Origin: an uncultured Eubacteriales bacterium
GTDB taxonomy: Bacteria; Bacillota; Clostridia; Peptostreptococcales; Anaerovoracaceae
DNA: 10,126 nucleotides
Direction of reading: 5' to 3'
NCBI GenBank assembly: GCA_900540145.1
Contig: UQEW01000067.1
Coordinates: 1-10,126 of the forward strand
A model generated the notes under the pieces. The model was not told the DNA's origin. It saw only the letters and a program-made list of their open reading frames with translations, and did no database searches. The translations under genes and the position numbers were made by a program. Below, in pieces: positions 1 through 6,294 of the stretch (positions are counted from its first letter, which is position 1; every line of letters starts with the position of its first letter).

Positions 1-311
1 GGGCAGAACATTTTTTTAGATATGACGTGCATTTTATTTAAGAACCATCGTACCGGCGGCCTTGCCATAAAATGCTCGCTGACTACAAAAGTAGGTCTGT
101 TTGGGGCCAGAGTTAAAGCCACGAGAAGAAAATCTATGTTTGACACATGAGGACAGAGTATGAGCGCAGGTCCTGAAAGATCTTCAAGACCGCTTTTGTC
201 ATAACTGGTCTTATATTTCAACTTGAGAATCGGCGCGATTAAAATGTAGCACAAAAAGAAAAGCAGCGGATTGGGCTTTTTAATTATAGATTTCTTTTTA
301 TTTTTTGCCAT
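1..311 (-). CDS. PlsC-like 1-acyl-glycerol-3-phosphate acyltransferase, N-terminal part (truncated by window edge)
   Basis: Translating the minus strand from the ATG at 311 gives 103 open residues to the window edge with no stop. Residues 1-12 are lysine-rich, residues 14-31 form a hydrophobic membrane-associating segment, and residues 48-66 contain GPALILCPHVSNIDFLLVA. Within this, H55-V-S-N-I-D60 is the HX4D catalytic motif of the PlsC/LPLAT family, which transfers an acyl group to lysophosphatidate at the inner membrane face. The later glycerol-3-phosphate-binding motifs lie outside the window. The start is supported by a GAGG ribosome site about eight bases upstream and by a promoter 36-64 bases upstream. 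The gene is divergent from mrp. The family call is solid; exact substrate (lysophosphatidate or another lysolipid) cannot be decided from this fragment. Confidence 0.82.
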   Translation of the reverse strand, partial: MAKNKKKSIIKKPNPLLFFLCYILIAPILKLKYKTSYDKSGLEDLSGPALILCPHVSNIDFLLVALTLAPNRPTFVVSEHFMARPPVRWFLNKMHVISKKMFC

Positions 312-346
312 ACTTACCTCACATAATTTGCATATTATTTGATAAT

Positions 347-375
347 ATTATATACAAAAAAGGATAAAAAACCAA
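347..375 (-). promoter_or_regulatory. Putative sigma-A promoter of the PlsC-like gene
   Basis: Read on the minus strand, TTGGTT (375-370) is followed after 17 bases by a perfect TATAAT (352-347). The acyltransferase start codon lies 36 bases beyond the -10 box. This is the best-scoring pair by eye in the AT-rich divergent spacer; it is not experimentally shown. Confidence 0.55.
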
Positions 376-401
376 TATTCAACGAATAAAAAATACAAGG
401 C

Positions 402-435
402 TTGACATTGACAGGTAAAAAGAAAGTGATAGAAT
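402..435 (+). promoter_or_regulatory. Promoter of mrp with a duplicated TTGACA box
   Basis: Two perfect TTGACA hexamers lie directly in tandem (402-407 and 408-413). The second is 16 bases upstream of TAGAAT (430-435), a good -10 box. The first would use a poorer -10 (AGTGAT, 425-430, spacer 17). Transcription from the better pair would begin about 15 bases before the mrp start codon, so the AGGGAGG ribosome site (441-447) would sit almost at the mRNA 5' end. Confidence 0.65.
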
Positions 436-456
436 GGTTTAGGGAGGAATAGAACA

Positions 457-1293
457 ATGAACAGTCAATCTAACGTAAAAAAAGTGATCGGAGTAGTTTC
501 CGGAAAAGGAGGAGTAGGAAAATCTTCTGTAACATCTATGATGGCGGTGGCTGCTCAAAGAAAAGGATATAAGACAGCTGTATTAGATGCTGATATAACA
601 GGACCTTCCATACCTAAAGCTTTTGGCCTGACTGCCAAAGCTATGGGAAACGGAGAGGTAATAATGCCGGTTGTAACTGATACGGGTATTAAGACCATAT
701 CGATAAACTCTCTTTTAGAGGATGATACCGATCCCGTAGTTTGGAGAGGACCGATTCTGTCCGGAGTCGTTCAGCAGTTTTGGAACGATGTGGTATGGGG
801 CGATATAGATATAATGTTTGTGGATATGCCTCCGGGAACCGGAGATGTGGCATTGACAGTATTTCAGTCACTTCCGCTGGACGGAATAATAATAGTTACA
901 TCACCTCAGGAGCTGGTTTCAATGATAGTAGAGAAGGCTATGAAGATGGCAGGCATGATGAATATTCCGGTAGTCGGTTTAGTGGAGAACATGTCGTATT
1001 TTGTGTGCCCGGACTGTGGGGCTCAGCATAAAATATTTGGAGACAGCCATATAGATAAGATAGCAGAAAAGTATCATATAAACTCAGTAGTAAAGCTTCC
1101 TATGGACAAAGAAGTGGCAGCTAACTTTGACAGAGGCATGGCAGAGTGTTTAGATGTTTCCGAACTGGAAGGAATGGTAGAGACTTGTATGAAAGCTGAG
1201 AATCCTAACAAGCATGACGGTATGCCTGTACCGGAAGGGTGCAGCGGAAGCTGTGAAAGCTGTGGAGAAACAGGATGTGCAAGCCGTAAATAA
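457..1293 (+). CDS. mrp: Mrp/NBP35-family iron-sulfur cluster carrier ATPase (ApbC-like)
   Basis: This cytosolic P-loop ATPase (278 residues) belongs to the Mrp/ApbC/Nbp35 family, which binds a bridging [4Fe-4S] cluster as a dimer and passes clusters to apo-proteins. A deviant Walker A GKGGVGKS is at residues 16-23, the switch-like DADITGPSIP at 44-53, and the Walker B-like DMPPGTGD at 123-130. The family CxxC (C184-P-D-C187) is the expected cluster ligand pair. There is no N-terminal DUF59/MIP18 domain, unlike many Mrp proteins. The C-terminus carries an extra short cysteine-rich tail (C262, C266, C269, C274), which may hold a second metal site. The start is fixed by AGGGAGG ten bases upstream. 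The gene looks monocistronic, between its own promoter and a terminator. Family assignment is very secure; the client proteins are unknown. Confidence 0.95.
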   Translation: MNSQSNVKKVIGVVSGKGGVGKSSVTSMMAVAAQRKGYKTAVLDADITGPSIPKAFGLTAKAMGNGEVIMPVVTDTGIKTISINSLLEDDTDPVVWRGPILSGVVQQFWNDVVWGDIDIMFVDMPPGTGDVALTVFQSLPLDGIIIVTSPQELVSMIVEKAMKMAGMMNIPVVGLVENMSYFVCPDCGAQHKIFGDSHIDKIAEKYHINSVVKLPMDKEVAANFDRGMAECLDVSELEGMVETCMKAENPNKHDGMPVPEGCSGSCESCGETGCASRK

Positions 1294-1310
1294 GCTATAA
1301 CAATTCATCA

Positions 1311-1336
1311 AAAGCACACATTATGTGTGCTTTTTC
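1311..1336 (+). terminator. Rho-independent terminator of mrp
   Basis: AAGCACACA (1312-1320) pairs perfectly with TGTGTGCTT (1324-1332) across a TTA loop, and the hairpin runs directly into a T tract. It lies 18 bases after the mrp stop codon. Confidence 0.9.
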
Positions 1337-1387
1337 TGTTAAAATATTCTCACGAGCACTTGCAAAAGGGGGAATAACGATAATATA

Positions 1388-2251
1388 ATGTTTGGGTATG
1401 TATTGATAAATAAGCCTGAATTGAAAATCAGAGAGTTTGAGAGATATAGAAGTTACTACTGCGGACTGTGCCATGCTTTGAATGAAGATTATGGGCTGTT
1501 TGGAAGATTAACTTTGAATTATGATATGACTTTTTTAGTCATGCTCCTCAGCGACCTTTATGATGAAGAGGATAAAACCGAGTATAGCAGGTGTATACTT
1601 CATCCTGTCCACAAGCATTGCAGCAGGCAAAATGAAATTACAGAATACTGTGCAGATATGTGCATTTTGCTTACATACTATAAGTGTGCAGATGACTGGA
1701 ACGATGAAAAGAAGCTGTCAAAAAAGCTTTGGGCCGGAAGACTTAAGAGAAAATGCAGAAAGATATCAGAAAAATATCCTCAGAAATCAGAATTGATAAA
1801 AAACAAGCTTATTTTGCTTGCTGAGACTGAGAAGGAAGAAGCTACCCATATCGATAAGACTGCCAGAATCTTCGGAGAACTGATGGCGGCCATATTTGCT
1901 TACAGGGAAGATGAATGGAAAAATGATTTATATAAAGTGGGCTTCTATCTGGGAAAGTACATATATTTACTGGATGCTTATGAGGATATAGAGGAAGACT
2001 TAAAGAAAGGCTCATATAATCCTTTTAAAAATATATATGATGAAGACGATTTTGAACAGCATGTGCTTAATCTTCTGCTCATGATGATAGGAGAATGCAC
2101 TGACGCTTTCGAAAGACTCCCATTGGTTGAAAATGTTGAAATTTTAAGAAATATATTGTATTCGGGAGTCTGGAGCAGGTTTGGGAAAACGAAAGCCCAA
2201 AATCAGAGAAAAAACCGAAGGGGAAAAGAAAACGATAATGAATCCTTATGA
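1388..2251 (+). CDS. DUF5685-family protein of unknown function
   Basis: I recognise this 287-residue protein as a DUF5685 member from its opening MFGYV and its early YYCGLCHAL segment (residues 23-31). No function is established that I know of. It is predicted cytosolic and mainly helical, with no signal peptide. Cysteines C25 and C28 (CxxC), C69 and C78 (with H72, H75 and H77 nearby) could form a metal site. Two acidic motifs stand out: D102-D-W-N-D106, an exact DDxxD, and D196-A-Y-E-D200-I-E-E-D204 followed by KKGSYNPF. Together they resemble the aspartate-rich motifs of trans-isoprenyl diphosphate and squalene/phytoene synthases (my inference). The last 30 residues are basic and polar. 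The AAAGGGGGAA ribosome site is about 14 bases upstream, and the MFGYV beginning supports this start. Its 3' end overlaps the J-domain gene by 14 bases, suggesting co-translation and shared function. Confidence 0.78.
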   Translation: MFGYVLINKPELKIREFERYRSYYCGLCHALNEDYGLFGRLTLNYDMTFLVMLLSDLYDEEDKTEYSRCILHPVHKHCSRQNEITEYCADMCILLTYYKCADDWNDEKKLSKKLWAGRLKRKCRKISEKYPQKSELIKNKLILLAETEKEEATHIDKTARIFGELMAAIFAYREDEWKNDLYKVGFYLGKYIYLLDAYEDIEEDLKKGSYNPFKNIYDEDDFEQHVLNLLLMMIGECTDAFERLPLVENVEILRNILYSGVWSRFGKTKAQNQRKNRRGKENDNESL

Positions 2252-2915
2252 AGTATTGGGCGTTAGCCGTAACGCCACAGATGATGAGATAAAAAAAGCA
2301 TATAAAACTTTAAGCCGCAAATATCATCCTGACGCAAATGTAGGCAACCCTAATCAGAAAGCCTATGAAGAAAAATTCAAGGAAGTTCAGCAGGCGTATC
2401 AGATTATTATGGACCAGCGTCAAGGAAAAGGCCAGCAAGCCCAATACCAGGACCCTTGGGGCTTCGGTGGGTTTGGTGATTACTATGGCTCGCATCAGTC
2501 GCAGAGCGCTTCGGAAAGCAAGGACGAACAATATATGCGTTCTGCACTTAATTACATTCAAAACGGGTATTACAGAGAAGGGCTCAACGTCCTTGAACAG
2601 GTCAAAGAAAGAAAAGGACCATGGTATTACTACAGCGCCATCGCCAACTACAATGTAGGCAATAATGCTGTTGCCATTGAACACGCCAAGATAGCATGCT
2701 CCTATGAACCTAATAATTACTATTATGCCAGCCTTTTGAATCAGCTTCAGGGCGGTGAAAGCAGATACCAGCAAAGAAGCGCAGGATACGGCGGCAATCC
2801 TTCAATGCATAGGGGCAATTATATGGGACAGATTTGCGGAACTATATTGTGTTTGAACCTTTGCTGCGGCGGCGGAGCTTATATGGGTGGAATCCCTATC
2901 GTATGCTGCATATAA
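2238..2915 (+). CDS. J-domain (DnaJ-like) protein with TPR-like segment and cysteine-rich C-terminal tail
   Basis: Residues 1-60 form a complete J domain beginning MNPYEVLGV with the Hsp70-stimulating HPD at 30-32, so it should recruit DnaK and stimulate its ATPase. A glutamine/glycine/tyrosine-rich linker with WGFGGFG (about 62-95) resembles a short G/F region. Residues 97-170 look like two TPR-type helical pairs, including YMRSALNYIQNGYYREGLNVLE and a matching AIANYNVGNNAVAIEHA stretch, probably a client-binding surface. The DnaJ zinc-finger and CTD domains are absent, so this is a specialised J protein, not DnaJ itself. The tail (about 196-225) is hydrophobic and rich in Gly and Cys (C200, C205, C209, C210, C223, C224). 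An upstream in-frame ATG at 2181 exists, but the J domain begins at the ATG at 2238, which has a GAAGGGG site upstream. The start lies inside the preceding DUF5685 gene. Confidence 0.85.
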   Translation: MNPYEVLGVSRNATDDEIKKAYKTLSRKYHPDANVGNPNQKAYEEKFKEVQQAYQIIMDQRQGKGQQAQYQDPWGFGGFGDYYGSHQSQSASESKDEQYMRSALNYIQNGYYREGLNVLEQVKERKGPWYYYSAIANYNVGNNAVAIEHAKIACSYEPNNYYYASLLNQLQGGESRYQQRSAGYGGNPSMHRGNYMGQICGTILCLNLCCGGGAYMGGIPIVCCI

Positions 2916-2935
2916 AATAAAGATTTGTATTAACG

Positions 2936-2970
2936 AATGGCAACCTTTTGAAAAGGCTGCCATTTACTTT
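2936..2970 (+). terminator. Terminator after the DUF5685/J-protein operon
   Basis: AATGGCA (2936-2942) pairs with TGCCATT (2958-2964), with an inner CCTTTT/AAAAGG extension, followed by TTTACTTTT. It sits in the convergent gap, 21 bases after the J-protein stop. On the minus strand the hairpin lacks a following T tract, so it probably acts mainly for the plus strand. Confidence 0.75.
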
Positions 2971-3003
2971 TGAAAGAATCATATAGATATGAAATTAAAC
3001 TAA

Positions 3004-3912
3004 TTACAATCTGTTAAGCTCTTCTCCTCTTAAGAATGCCTTTAGGTTTGCCGCCGATGTTGAGCAGACTGTCCTGCGGGCTTCAATGGAAGAATAGGCC
3101 ATATGAGCGGTGATGTATAGATTGGGTACACCTAAAAGAGGGTTATCTTTTTCTATTGGTTCTTTGCTGACTACGTCTACGGCTGCGCCGGCTAATTTGC
3201 CGGTTTTCAGGGCTTCTGCCAAATCCATCTCATTTATCAGGGCGCCTCTTGCGGTGTTTATCAGCAATGCGCCATCTTTTAATTTAGAAATGAATTCTTT
3301 GTTTATGAATCCCTTATTTTCAGCAGTGGCAGGACAATGAACTGAGATGACATCACAGTTCATTACTGCTTCCGGGTTCTGACTGTAAGAGAACACTTTC
3401 ATTCCGAAAGCCTCGGCAATTTGTCCTACTCTTCTTCCTATGTTGCCGTATCCTATAATTCCCATGGCTTTACCGCTAAGTTGCAGCATGGGTTTTATGA
3501 CCATAGAATAATCCGGACATGCACACCAACCGCCTCTTTGAACTGAATCGTTATGGAGGCCTACATTATTACAAAGCTCCAGTAAAAGAGCAAAAGTATG
3601 CTGAGCTACACCCTCTGTGGAATAAGCAGGCACATTGCATACGGCTATATTTCTTTTTTTTGCGGCAGCTACGTCTATGTTGTCGAACCCTGTGGCCAGC
3701 ACCCCTATAAATTTCAAATCAGGACAACTGTCCATAACATCGGCAGTTATACAGCATTTATTGGTAAAAACAGCATAACTGTCAGATATTCTGGATACTA
3801 TATCTTCAGGAGAGGTTCTATCATAAACCTTAAGCTCTCCCAAAGCTTCCAGTTCCTCCCAGGAAAGATCTCCGGGATTCATGGTGTATCCATCTAAAAT
3901 GGTAATTTTCAT
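3004..3912 (-). CDS. D-2-hydroxyacid dehydrogenase (glycerate/hydroxypyruvate reductase-like)
   Basis: This 302-residue cytosolic enzyme should interconvert a 2-oxoacid and a D-2-hydroxyacid with NAD(P)H. The N-terminal part (MKITILDGYTMNPGDLSW) resembles clostridial glycerate dehydrogenases, so hydroxypyruvate/D-glycerate is the likeliest substrate pair. The nucleotide-binding GYGNIG is at 154-159, and the catalytic trio is visible as R222 (in NTARGALINE), E251 (SKEP) and H270 (TAHMAYSS). Two oddities appear. The acidic residue that normally ends the second Rossmann strand is replaced by serine (S176, in FSYSQNP), which may relax NAD preference. The segment between S176 and CDVISVHCP is shorter than usual, consistent with a total length slightly below the common 310-325. 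An in-frame ATG nine codons upstream is possible, but the ATG at 3912 has GGAGG immediately before it. It has its own promoter, and its 3' end faces the J-protein gene. Confidence 0.88.
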   Translation of the reverse strand: MKITILDGYTMNPGDLSWEELEALGELKVYDRTSPEDIVSRISDSYAVFTNKCCITADVMDSCPDLKFIGVLATGFDNIDVAAAKKRNIAVCNVPAYSTEGVAQHTFALLLELCNNVGLHNDSVQRGGWCACPDYSMVIKPMLQLSGKAMGIIGYGNIGRRVGQIAEAFGMKVFSYSQNPEAVMNCDVISVHCPATAENKGFINKEFISKLKDGALLINTARGALINEMDLAEALKTGKLAGAAVDVVSKEPIEKDNPLLGVPNLYITAHMAYSSIEARRTVCSTSAANLKAFLRGEELNRL

Positions 3913-3944
3913 TATTTTCCTCCGGTAAAATTGATTCAAATTAT

Positions 3945-3973
3945 ATTATAGAACAGCTTTTGTGTTATGACAA
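3945..3973 (-). promoter_or_regulatory. Promoter of the D-2-hydroxyacid dehydrogenase gene
   Basis: On the minus strand TTGTCA (3973-3968), a 17-base spacer and a perfect TATAAT (3950-3945) form a near-consensus sigma-A promoter. The leader to the ATG at 3912 would be about 26 bases and contains CCGGAGGAAA. Confidence 0.72.
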
Positions 3974-3978
3974 ATGCT

Positions 3979-4007
3979 TTGTAATAATACGAGCCATATG
4001 GTATAAT
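3979..4007 (+). promoter_or_regulatory. Promoter of the rph-rdgB-yihY operon
   Basis: TTGTAA (3979-3984), a 17-base spacer and a perfect TATAAT (4002-4007) precede rph by a leader of about 30 bases. Its -35 box is only five bases from the -35 box of the divergent dehydrogenase promoter. Confidence 0.72.
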
Positions 4008-4043
4008 TAAATCAATAAGAAGAGTTTTATAAGAGAGGTAAAA

Positions 4044-4757
4044 ATGAGAGCTGACGGAAGAAACAACAACCAACTGAGGCACGTAAGAATAACAAATAAT
4101 TATCTTATAAATCCTCAGGGGTCTGTTTTGATAGAAATGGGAAATACAAAGGTCATATGTACCGCAATAGTGGAAGAGGGAACAGCACGTCATTTGACAG
4201 GAACAGGTCAAGGATGGGTAACTGCCGAATACGCCATGCTGCCCGGCTCAACAGGAACAAGAAAAAAACGGGACAGAGGCAAGACAGATGGAAGGAGCGT
4301 AGAAATACAGAGGCTTATCGGAAGGGCCATGCGCTCTGTGGTAGATATGAATAAACTGGGAGAGCGGACAATCTGGATTGATTGCGATGTTATACAGGCA
4401 GACGGTGGCACAAGAACAGCGTCGATAACAGGCGCTTTTGTGGCCATGGTAGAAGCGATGAAGCGCATGAAGGCAGATGGCTTGATAGACGAAATACCGT
4501 TAACAGGATTTGTATCTGCAGTGAGCGTGGGGATTGTAGACGATGAACCGCTTTTAGACTTGTGCTATAAAGAAGATTCCAATGCTATCGCAGATATGAA
4601 TGTGGTAATGACGGACAAAGGAGAGTACATAGAACTACAGGGAACGGGGGAAGAGAGACCTTTCAGTGCGGAAGAACTTTTTCACCTCCTAGCGCTGGCA
4701 TCTGAAGGATGCCAGAAGTTACATGAGATGCAAAAGAAAATTACAGGAGAGATATAA
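4044..4757 (+). CDS. rph: Ribonuclease PH
   Basis: RNase PH is a phosphate-dependent 3' exoribonuclease that trims tRNA 3' ends in the cytosol as a ring-shaped hexamer. The whole 237-residue length fits the family. It opens MRADGR and has the tRNA/phosphate-site region KTDGRSVEIQRLIGRAMR (80-97), the phosphate-binding GGTRTASITGA (121-131) and the metal/active-site stretch LCYKEDSNAIADMNVVMT (173-190, with D178 and D184). No key residue looks missing, so the enzyme should be active, unlike the frameshifted copy in E. coli K-12. A GAGAGG site precedes the ATG by five bases. It is the first gene of an operon with rdgB, whose start is six bases downstream, a pairing common in bacteria. Confidence 0.97.
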   Translation: MRADGRNNNQLRHVRITNNYLINPQGSVLIEMGNTKVICTAIVEEGTARHLTGTGQGWVTAEYAMLPGSTGTRKKRDRGKTDGRSVEIQRLIGRAMRSVVDMNKLGERTIWIDCDVIQADGGTRTASITGAFVAMVEAMKRMKADGLIDEIPLTGFVSAVSVGIVDDEPLLDLCYKEDSNAIADMNVVMTDKGEYIELQGTGEERPFSAEELFHLLALASEGCQKLHEMQKKITGEI

Positions 4758-4763
4758 TAAGAA

Positions 4764-5369
4764 ATGACTAATATAATAATCGCAGCGTCTTCTAATGAAC
4801 ATAAAATAAAAGAAATACAGGACATAATGGGGAAATTCGGAATGGATGTAATTTCCAGAGACGAAGCAGGGGTACCGCCTTTTGAGATTGAAGAGGACGG
4901 GAAAACCTTTGAAGAAAATTCTTTTAAAAAGGCAGCCGAAATAATGAGGGTTACAGGCCAGTCGACTATAGCTGATGACTCTGGATTGATGGTAGACTAT
5001 CTTGGAGGAGCTCCAGGTGTTTATTCCGCCAGGTTTGCGGGGGAACAGTGTGATGATGAGAAGAATAATATGAAGTTGCTGAGCATGTTGGAGGGACTGA
5101 CAGATGTTGATAGAGCTGCCAAATTTGTATCAGTAATAACCCTTATGTTTCCTAACGGAGATACTTTGGTGGCAAGAGGAGAGTGTCATGGACGCATCAT
5201 AGAAATCCCTACAGGTGAAAACGGCTTTGGATACGACCCGCTGTTTGTCCCTGACGGATATGATAAAACTTTTGCACAGCTTTCCCCGGAAGAAAAAAAT
5301 TTGATAAGCCACAGGGCTAGAGCACTTAAAAAGCTTGAGGAGCTTTTAAAAGAAAGGATAGGCAATTAA
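4764..5369 (+). CDS. rdgB: XTP/dITP diphosphatase (RdgB/HAM1, non-canonical purine NTP pyrophosphatase)
   Basis: This cytosolic house-cleaning enzyme hydrolyses XTP, ITP and dITP to the monophosphate and pyrophosphate, keeping deaminated purines out of DNA and RNA. At 201 residues it is typical in length. Visible motifs are the N-terminal SSNEHKIKEI (9-18, the substrate-binding S/T-x-N-x-x-K pattern), the magnesium-binding ADDSGL (70-75), GFGYDP (154-159) and the base-recognition SHRARALKKL (182-191). AGGAGAG, about 12 bases before the ATG, lies within the last codons of rph, consistent with translational coupling. Its stop codon overlaps the next gene's start by one base. Confidence 0.96.
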   Translation: MTNIIIAASSNEHKIKEIQDIMGKFGMDVISRDEAGVPPFEIEEDGKTFEENSFKKAAEIMRVTGQSTIADDSGLMVDYLGGAPGVYSARFAGEQCDDEKNNMKLLSMLEGLTDVDRAAKFVSVITLMFPNGDTLVARGECHGRIIEIPTGENGFGYDPLFVPDGYDKTFAQLSPEEKNLISHRARALKKLEELLKERIGN

Positions 5370-6271
5370 TGAAGAAAAAGGCGATTCATGCCGGAAAGCG
5401 CGTAAAAAAAATGTTTGTTATGATTATCGCGCAATTTGAAGATCCATATTACCAAGGGGTTGCGGCACAGATCGCGTTTTCGTTATTTCTTTCTATTGTA
5501 CCTATTTTAATACTCACCTCCCAGCTGCTTGGCCTTTTTTCGCTTTCATTAGATGAAATAAGGCATTGGATAGGAGACAATGTATCAGTTGAAGGTGCGG
5601 ACCAGTTGCTATCGTTTTTAGAGGATTCGCCTTCCGGGGCAAATAATATATTTTTAGCTGTTTTGGCTCTTTATGCTGCTTCAAGAGCGCAATTTGCTTT
5701 AATGAGAGTAACCAACTATACTTTTACTGATGGCCGAATAACCGGCTTGGGATTTGTAAGAGATAGATTAAGATCAATTAAAACCATATTGATAACCATA
5801 TTTACCGTGGTATTTTCTCTGGTAGTTCTTGCATATGGAGAGCCCATACTGAATCTAGTATTCGGTGCTATGATAGGAGAAGAAATATCATCGGCAGCTT
5901 GGATATTATTAAGATGGCCGATAGCTTCTGCAATGTATTTTCTCATGATTTCATATAATTACTATATACTGCCTTCTGTGCGTGTGCGCTTCCGTGATAT
6001 AATACCGGGAAGCATCTTTGCCGCGGTGGGATTTTTGGTGGTTACTTATGTCTACACCATATATATAAGTCTTTCTACCAACTATGATATTTTGTATGGC
6101 TCGTTTTCTCATATAGTAGTGCTGATGCTTTGGTTTTGGTTCTTGGCTTGGGTGATGTGCCTCGGAACTATGTTTAACAGAGTATGGTGGGCTACTCGCT
6201 CAATTGATCCGATACCCTTATATATATCTGAAGAGCCGAGAGAGAAGCGAAAGCCTATAAATATATTTTAG
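5369..6271 (+). CDS. YihY/BrkB-family inner-membrane protein
   Basis: This 300-residue polytopic membrane protein belongs to the YihY/virulence factor BrkB (UPF0761) family. The family is widespread but its molecular function is unsettled; it was once wrongly linked to RNase BN. I see about six membrane segments near residues 32-56, 92-110, 138-158, 178-200, 213-234 and 246-268, with a basic N-terminus (KKKAIHAGKRVKK) that should stay inside. Family-like signatures include IAFSLFLSIVPILI (35-48), YILPSVRVRFRDIIPGSIFAA (199-219), YGSFSHIVVLMLWFW (243-257) and a polar basic C-terminus. An AAAGGA site lies 10 bases before the ATG, and the start overlaps the rdgB stop by one base (TAATG). It is therefore the last gene of the rph-rdgB operon, though no functional link to those genes is evident. 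Confidence 0.9.
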   Translation: MKKKAIHAGKRVKKMFVMIIAQFEDPYYQGVAAQIAFSLFLSIVPILILTSQLLGLFSLSLDEIRHWIGDNVSVEGADQLLSFLEDSPSGANNIFLAVLALYAASRAQFALMRVTNYTFTDGRITGLGFVRDRLRSIKTILITIFTVVFSLVVLAYGEPILNLVFGAMIGEEISSAAWILLRWPIASAMYFLMISYNYYILPSVRVRFRDIIPGSIFAAVGFLVVTYVYTIYISLSTNYDILYGSFSHIVVLMLWFWFLAWVMCLGTMFNRVWWATRSIDPIPLYISEEPREKRKPINIF

Positions 6272-6294
6272 ATATAATTGCATTTATGTACGTT

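Noticed and set aside
1360..1389. TTGCAA-18-TATAAT as promoter of the DUF5685 gene
   Set aside because: The -10 box overlaps the ATG itself (TATAATG), so transcription would begin inside the gene and lose the conserved MFGYV start. I found no other confident promoter in the gap.
2181..2237. In-frame ATG at 2181 as the start of the J-domain protein
   Set aside because: It would add 19 basic residues before the canonical J-domain beginning MNPYEVLGV and lie deep within the DUF5685 gene; the ATG at 2238 has a purine-rich ribosome site and fits the family.
2310..2774. 154-codon minus-strand open frame opposite the J-protein gene
   Set aside because: It lies wholly opposite a well-supported J-domain/TPR-like gene; its hydrophobic look follows from the complement of the coding strand.
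2936..2964. Bidirectional terminator between the convergent J-protein and dehydrogenase genes
   Set aside because: The stem is symmetric, but only the plus-strand side is followed by a T-rich stretch; I kept it as a plus-strand terminator.
3913..3939. In-frame ATG at 3939 as the start of the dehydrogenase
   Set aside because: The ATG at 3912 is preceded directly by GGAGG and matches the family beginning. The predicted -10 box (3945-3950) would place the transcription start at or inside the longer version's first codons.
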